Origin: Hymenobacter mucosus
Lineage (GTDB): Bacteria; Bacteroidota; Bacteroidia; Cytophagales; Hymenobacteraceae
Direction of reading: 5' to 3'
DNA length: 64,000 nt
Assembly: GCF_900188255.1 (NCBI RefSeq)
Contig: NZ_FZNS01000004.1
Span: forward strand, 248,001-312,000
Below the pieces are notes generated by a model. The model did no database searches and was not told where the DNA came from. It saw only the letters and a list, made by a program, of their open reading frames with translations. Made by a program: the position numbers and the translations under genes. Positions 59,955-64,000 of the stretch are shown in pieces (the stretch's first letter is position 1; each line of letters opens with the position of its first letter).

Positions 59955-60023
59955 TTTGCGTAGGTAAAGAACTTGCTTGTCCTGTACTCCCTTCTCACAA
60001 TCCAACCCTAATTACCTGCTACT

Positions 60024-60401
60024 ATGGCTGATCCTAAAACGATCCTGATTGCGGAGGATAGCTCCGTTATCCTGAACCTAACCAAAAAAATTCTCGAAGG
60101 ACAAAAGTACCGGATTGTATCGGCAAAGAACGGCGGCGAGGTCCTGAAACAAGTTGAAGGACAACCAATTGACTGTGTTCTAATGGACATCAACATTCCG
60201 GTGAAAGACGGAATGGAATGCACCCGTGAAATTCGTCGCCACTCGGACCCACGCATCGCTCAGATTCCGGTAATTGCTATTACGGGCAATGCCAACAACT
60301 ATTCCATGGAGCAATTCCGCGAGGCGGGTGTTACGGACTACTTACCTAAACCTCTGGATTTTGACGCCTTGGTGCGGGTAGTAAAACAGTACGTAGGCTA
60401 A
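60024..60401 (+). CDS. Single-domain response regulator
   Basis: 125 aa, receiver only. Phosphoacceptor Asp55 in DCVLMDINIPVKDGMECTRE, acidic pocket E11/D12, Thr in AITGNANN and Lys in DYLPKPLD are present. Located 69 bases after the hybrid kinase in the same direction; a likely partner of its Hpt domain, or a shuttle to another kinase. Without an output domain it would act by protein binding. Confidence 0.92.
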   Translation: MADPKTILIAEDSSVILNLTKKILEGQKYRIVSAKNGGEVLKQVEGQPIDCVLMDINIPVKDGMECTREIRRHSDPRIAQIPVIAITGNANNYSMEQFREAGVTDYLPKPLDFDALVRVVKQYVG

Positions 60402-60499
60402 GCCAGAAGCTGGATATGAGAAGTGAGCGGTGAGCTTTCTCCCCTAGTACCCACGTATTGTATACCTCACTTTTCGCTGCTCAGCTCTACCTTCTGAAC

Positions 60500-61267
60500 A
60501 TGGATATTACCTTCCTCGGTACGGGCACCTCGCAGGGGGTGCCCGTGATAGGGTGCTCTTGCGCGGTGTGCCGCTCAGTAGATTACCGCGACAAGCGCCT
60601 GCGCGTGTCGGTGCATTTGCAGGTACAAGGCAAAAGCATCATCATCGATTCTGGACCTGATTTCCGCCAGCAGGCATTGCGCGAGCAAATTGATCATTTA
60701 GATGCGCTGGTGTTCACGCATGAGCATAAAGATCATACGGGAGGGCTTGATGATATTCGTGCGTACAACTTCCGCCAGCAGCAGGATATGCCGGTGCACG
60801 CCGAACCACGCGTGCTTGATCAACTTCGGCGTGAGTACTCCTACATCTTCGCGGAGCACAAGTACCCTGGCGTTCCGCAGGTCGAGGTTCACCCTATCAT
60901 AAGCGACGATAGTAGCTTCTGGGTTGAAGGAGTAGAGTTTCAGCCCATTCGGGCACTCCACTATAAGCTACCCGTCCTGGGCTTCCGCGTGGAGAATTTC
61001 TGCTACGTAACGGATGCCAACTACCTTTCGCCCGAGGCGCTGGAACGCATGCGTGGCTCCGAAGTGATTGTGTTGAACGCATTGCGACACGAGGAGCATA
61101 TTTCGCACTTCACGCTGGCAGAAGCTGTTGCTATCCTCGAAGACTTAGCGCCTTCCCGGGCGTACCTTACGCACATTAGCCATCAGCTAGGCCGCCACCG
61201 GGAAGTAGAAGCTGAGCTGCCCAGCTTTATTCGGCTGGCGTATGATGGGCTACGGATTTCGTTATAG
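60500..61267 (+). CDS. MBL-fold metallo-hydrolase (PhnP-like)
   Basis: 255 aa from ATG 60500. Metallo-beta-lactamase fold with the metal motif FTHEHKDHTGGLDD (about 73-86; H-x-H-x-D-H), His in PIRALHYKLPVLGF and final His in THISHQLGRHRE. The Cys pair before it (VPVIGCSCAVCRS, about 16-28) is typical of the PhnP subgroup, which hydrolyses cyclic phosphodiesters. No phn operon nearby. Confidence 0.88.
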   Translation: MDITFLGTGTSQGVPVIGCSCAVCRSVDYRDKRLRVSVHLQVQGKSIIIDSGPDFRQQALREQIDHLDALVFTHEHKDHTGGLDDIRAYNFRQQQDMPVHAEPRVLDQLRREYSYIFAEHKYPGVPQVEVHPIISDDSSFWVEGVEFQPIRALHYKLPVLGFRVENFCYVTDANYLSPEALERMRGSEVIVLNALRHEEHISHFTLAEAVAILEDLAPSRAYLTHISHQLGRHREVEAELPSFIRLAYDGLRISL

Positions 61268-61293
61268 CCTATAAACGGGTTGTTGCTTCCGTA

Positions 61294-61761
61294 CTAGTTA
61301 GGCTTTGTGATGCGGATAGTGACCGTAATATCTTCCTTCTGGGGCTCCTCCCGAGAATACTGGTCTAAGTTGTAGCGCGTGTACTGCACAACGTAGCGGC
61401 GGCCGTTGGCCCGCACACTGGCCGTATCAGTCCACGCCGGGTTGTAGGTATGCACAACTTTGCCTAGTTGGCGTAGCTCCTGAACTTGGCCTTGCGCGTC
61501 AGTAATCTTTACAGTGGGCCACACGAAATCGGCTATGAAACAGCGCACATTCTTTGGGCAAAAACTGTAGCTCAAATCGGTCAGCTGCACCGTTAGCTCT
61601 GGCTGATTTGCGGTGGGTACTAGTGCCTGCTGGCGGTAGCGCAAATCTACGTCCTGGTCGAAGGCCGCCGTCACGGTTTCGGGTATGCGAGGTTCCTCCT
61701 CCCCTTTCTTACAGGTTATCAGGCTTAAACCCAGGAGTGGCAGTAGTATATACTTCTTCAT
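61294..61761 (-). CDS. Hypothetical lipoprotein
   Basis: 155 aa from ATG 61761. Lipoprotein signal (MKKYILLPLLGLSLITC, Cys17) followed by an acidic linker KKGEEEP. The mature part is beta-rich (ELTVQLTDLSYSFC, RYVVQYTRYNLDQY) with two Cys close together (SFCPKNVRCFIAD) that could form a disulfide. No family recognised. It converges on the MBL gene and is divergent from the RqcH gene. Confidence 0.72.
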   Translation of the reverse strand: MKKYILLPLLGLSLITCKKGEEEPRIPETVTAAFDQDVDLRYRQQALVPTANQPELTVQLTDLSYSFCPKNVRCFIADFVWPTVKITDAQGQVQELRQLGKVVHTYNPAWTDTASVRANGRRYVVQYTRYNLDQYSREEPQKEDITVTIRITKPN

Positions 61762-61947
61762 AGCACGCGGCTGACATCTTACCAATAGGAGGCTGTGTTG
61801 GAGAGGATGCTGCATAGCGAAAAGGTTGCATACGGCAGCCGTACACTAGGCCCTTCTGACTGAACATGGCAGTTGCCCGTACGTGCTACTTTTATCCTTT
61901 CCCTTTGTTTGCTTTTCACAGAGCAGGCTAGTCTTGATTTATCACGC

Positions 61948-63534
61948 ATGCATACCAACTATTACTTTCTGCGGCAACTAGCACCAGCCCTTACACACCA
62001 CCTAGTTGGCTACCGAGTCGTCACGTGTTTCTCGCAGGAAAAAGATGAACTGGTAGTTGGCCTGACGAACGGTGCAGCTGAGTTTTGGCTGAAAATGCAC
62101 TTATCGGCGGCAATGCCTATGCTAGTGCTGCCAGAATCGTTTCACCGGGCCCGGCAAAACTCCGTAGATCTGCTCCCAGACCTGATGGGTCAGGAAGTAG
62201 CCCAGGTTGATCCTTTCCCCCAGGACAGGGTACTGCAATTTCGGTTTCAAAGCGGCGCTACGCTGCTGCTGAAGCTGTATAGTACCCGGCCTAATGCTGT
62301 ATTTCGGCTCACGCCCGAAGCTCCGGCCGAGCTGTTTCACCAGCGCTATACCGCCGATGCCGAACTGCACGCCTTGCCAGCAGAGCAGATAGCCCATGCA
62401 TCTGGCACTGCTGCCACACCACCTGCACCTGATCCGCTCAAAGCCTACCCTGCTCTTGGCGACATACCGCTCCGCTACTTACGCGCCCACGGCTACGACC
62501 CCGCTCCCGAGGAGGTGAAGCGGCGCCTTATACACAATGTAATAGCCCAATTAGAGAAGCCCGAGGCATTCTATATTACAAAGCTAGATGGCCGAACTCG
62601 CCTGACACTCCTACCCGTGGGGGAAGTGGAGGCTACGCTTCCCGCTACGGACCCAATCGGGGCCCTACGTCGGTTTGTGCCACTGCTGCTGGGTAGGAAG
62701 GCTTATGAGTTGGAACTGCGCCAACTGCGTCAGACGCTAGAAAAACGGGCCGACGAAGCGGCAATCAGTGCTCAAATGGCTCGTCGCCGTTTGCACGCGC
62801 TGGAAAACACGGTGGGCTACCGCCAAACAGCAGACCTAATCATGGCCCACCTGACCCAAATTCCGGCCGGGGCTACCCAAGTAGAGGTAGTAGATTTTTA
62901 CCAGGACAGCCAACCACGCATTATTAAGCTGAAGGCCACGGAAACCCCGCAGCGCACAGCCCAGAACCTGTATCGGAAGGCGAAAAATCAGCAAATAGAA
63001 ACTACCGAACTCGCGGCCCGAGCTGAACGGCGCGAAGCAGAAGCCTTCTGGTGCTTGGAGCGGCTAGAGGAACTAGCCGAACTCCCCCCCGAATTGCGCG
63101 CGCTCCGGCAGTGGCGTAAGCAGCACGCCCTTGACCCAGTTACGACTGCAAAAGCCGCGCAAGAGTTGCCTTTTAAGGTGTTTGAGGATAGTGGCTTCAC
63201 TATTCTGGTAGGCCGCAACGCTCAAAACAACGACCTGCTCACTCAACGCTACGCCCACAAAGATGACCTGTGGCTGCACGCCAAGGATGTTACGGGCTCC
63301 CATGTGGTCATTCGGCACCGGGCTGGGCAAGCCGTACCCGCACCCGTGTTGGAACGCGCGGCTCAGTTAGCCGCCTGGTATTCGCGCCGCAAAAACGATT
63401 CACTCTGCCCAGTTACCTACACGCCCAAGAAATTTGTGCGCAAGCCTAAGGGCGCCATTGCGGGCCAAGTAGTAGTGGAACGGGAAAATGTGGTATTAGT
63501 GGTTCCAAACAACCCCTTCGAGAAGAATGGCTAG
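61948..63534 (+). CDS. rqcH: NFACT family protein (RqcH/fibronectin-binding-like)
   Basis: 528 aa from ATG 61948 (MHTNYYFLRQLAPAL). NFACT-N domain (about 1-250), coiled-coil arms (about 255-400, LRQLRQTLEKRADEAAISAQ) and NFACT-R domain (about 405-520, YAHKDDLWLHAKDVTGSHVVI). In Bacillus the homologue RqcH recruits Ala-tRNA to stalled 50S ribosomes and marks nascent chains with Ala tails. Whether the Bacteroidota protein does the same is inferred from domain order. Upstream in-frame extension to 61873 is unlikely. Confidence 0.88.
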   Translation: MHTNYYFLRQLAPALTHHLVGYRVVTCFSQEKDELVVGLTNGAAEFWLKMHLSAAMPMLVLPESFHRARQNSVDLLPDLMGQEVAQVDPFPQDRVLQFRFQSGATLLLKLYSTRPNAVFRLTPEAPAELFHQRYTADAELHALPAEQIAHASGTAATPPAPDPLKAYPALGDIPLRYLRAHGYDPAPEEVKRRLIHNVIAQLEKPEAFYITKLDGRTRLTLLPVGEVEATLPATDPIGALRRFVPLLLGRKAYELELRQLRQTLEKRADEAAISAQMARRRLHALENTVGYRQTADLIMAHLTQIPAGATQVEVVDFYQDSQPRIIKLKATETPQRTAQNLYRKAKNQQIETTELAARAERREAEAFWCLERLEELAELPPELRALRQWRKQHALDPVTTAKAAQELPFKVFEDSGFTILVGRNAQNNDLLTQRYAHKDDLWLHAKDVTGSHVVIRHRAGQAVPAPVLERAAQLAAWYSRRKNDSLCPVTYTPKKFVRKPKGAIAGQVVVERENVVLVVPNNPFEKNG

Positions 63535-63550
63535 CCCTAGCTTGGGTAGC

Positions 63551-63598
63551 TAAGCAAAACAGCCGGCTTCCTACGTAGGAAGCCGGCTGTTTTGCTTA
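63551..63598. terminator. Perfect 48-base palindromic bidirectional terminator
   Basis: Fully self-complementary from TAAGCAAAACAGCCGG to the mirror end, with AAAAC/GTTTT runs. It separates the RqcH gene from the minus-strand tRNA. Confidence 0.88.
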
Positions 63599-63601
63599 GA
63601 G

Positions 63602-63683
63602 TGCGCGCGGGGAGATTCGAACTCCCACACCCGAAGGCACCACCCCCTCAAGATGGCGTGTCTACCAGTTTCACCACGTGCGC
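63602..63683 (-). tRNA. tRNA-Leu(GAG)
   Basis: Read on the minus strand: acceptor GCGCACG, U8, D-arm with AACTGGTAGAC, anticodon arm CCATC-TTGAGGG-GGTGG (anticodon GAG), long class II variable arm (TGCCTTCGGGTGT) and T-arm GGGAG-TTCGAAT-CTCCC. The 3' strand of the acceptor is CGCGCGC, giving one A-C mismatch at the fifth pair; the discriminator is A and CCA is not encoded. Long variable arm and anticodon fit leucine. Confidence 0.9.
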
Positions 63684-64000
63684 AGATGACGGCAAGCACT
63701 CTTTCTATTCAAGCGAAAACCAAGGCTTTCGGATTCACTGAGGCGGCGAATCGAGGACAAAAGTAGGGGGCTACTAGGTGCTACGCAAGTAGCAGCAGGT
63801 ATTTTTTCTCCTCTCCTGCCCGTCTGCGCGGCACCACAATCTGTTTCCGGCTCAGTATCAGCCTACCAGGCAATCTGTGCTGGCTTAATAGAAGTGAAAA
63901 TATTTTTCAACGGATGTGCTTTCTTCTACTCATCGCGCCTTTTCTGAGCTAACTCATGCCAAACGACTAAGTGAACTGCTGCTTGCTACTATTATAGCCT
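63684..64000. other. Intergenic end of window, no gene seen
   Basis: 317 bases with no convincing open frame. It contains the tRNA promoter region (minus strand) and perhaps the promoter of a gene beyond the window. Nothing further could be supported. Confidence 0.5.

Noticed and set aside
1..64000. Mobile elements, prophage, CRISPR arrays, restriction or toxin-antitoxin genes
   Set aside because: Searched by eye for transposase and integrase motifs, tandem repeats with spacers and defence-gene motifs; none found.

Overview
The window (64 kb, GC-rich, gene-dense, both strands coded) looks like chromosome from a Hymenobacter-like member of the Bacteroidota (Cytophagales). The evidence is three large TonB-dependent receptors (two with the N-terminal carboxypeptidase-like domain), repeated TAnnTTTG-type promoter boxes just upstream of start codons, few Shine-Dalgarno sequences, a two-subunit transketolase, a DUF3861 protein and a Mpl-type Mur ligase. 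No insertion sequence, prophage, plasmid gene or CRISPR array was seen, so this is mostly core and niche-adaptive chromosome.

Layout. 1-10 kb: a truncated acetyltransferase, then two siderophore-receptor/PepSY pairs arranged as mirror images around a DUF3861 protein and an SBF-like transporter; a TTTAGA-N5-TCTAAA-type palindrome lies before each receptor. 10-19 kb: metabolic genes (ankyrin protein, dienelactone hydrolase, GH63-like glucosidase, exported acetamidase, DODA-type dioxygenase, GNAT, hydrolase-TPR fusion). 19-27.3 kb, all on the minus strand: a PaoABC-like molybdenum hydroxylase operon, a Crp/Fnr regulator, a third TonB-dependent receptor and a ModE-type DNA-binding protein. Two palindromes of the same design (CGYTATRT-N8-AYATARCG) lie upstream of the hydroxylase operon and directly on the receptor's start region; they resemble ModE operators. 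I read this block as a molybdate-responsive regulon that includes an outer-membrane receptor, possibly for a molybdate chelate. This is the best candidate for an undescribed system here.

27-40.6 kb: housekeeping and envelope genes (dnaB, Mpl-type ligase, hydrolases, M48 and M23 peptidases, NDH-2, SDR, lipocalin, Bcp peroxiredoxin). 40.7-44.9 kb: the two transketolase halves, separated by an exported vWA protein and a 2OG-Fe(II) dioxygenase. 45-52 kb: several unknown proteins, an ECF sigma factor/membrane protein/Spy-like operon, a class III aminotransferase and a TerB-like protein. 52-64 kb: pfkA (with an unusual GGNGT motif), a barrel protein, a glycosyltransferase-miaA pair, a 1355-residue hybrid kinase followed by a lone receiver, an MBL hydrolase, a lipoprotein, an RqcH/NFACT protein and tRNA-Leu(GAG). 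Many genes end in long, near-perfect inverted repeats, some with T-runs (ordinary terminators) and some without.

Start codons were chosen by signal peptide, family N-terminus and position of the TAnnTTTG box; many reading frames extend further upstream through GTG or TTG codons that I judged not to be used. All family assignments come from reading the sequence by eye; no database search was run.
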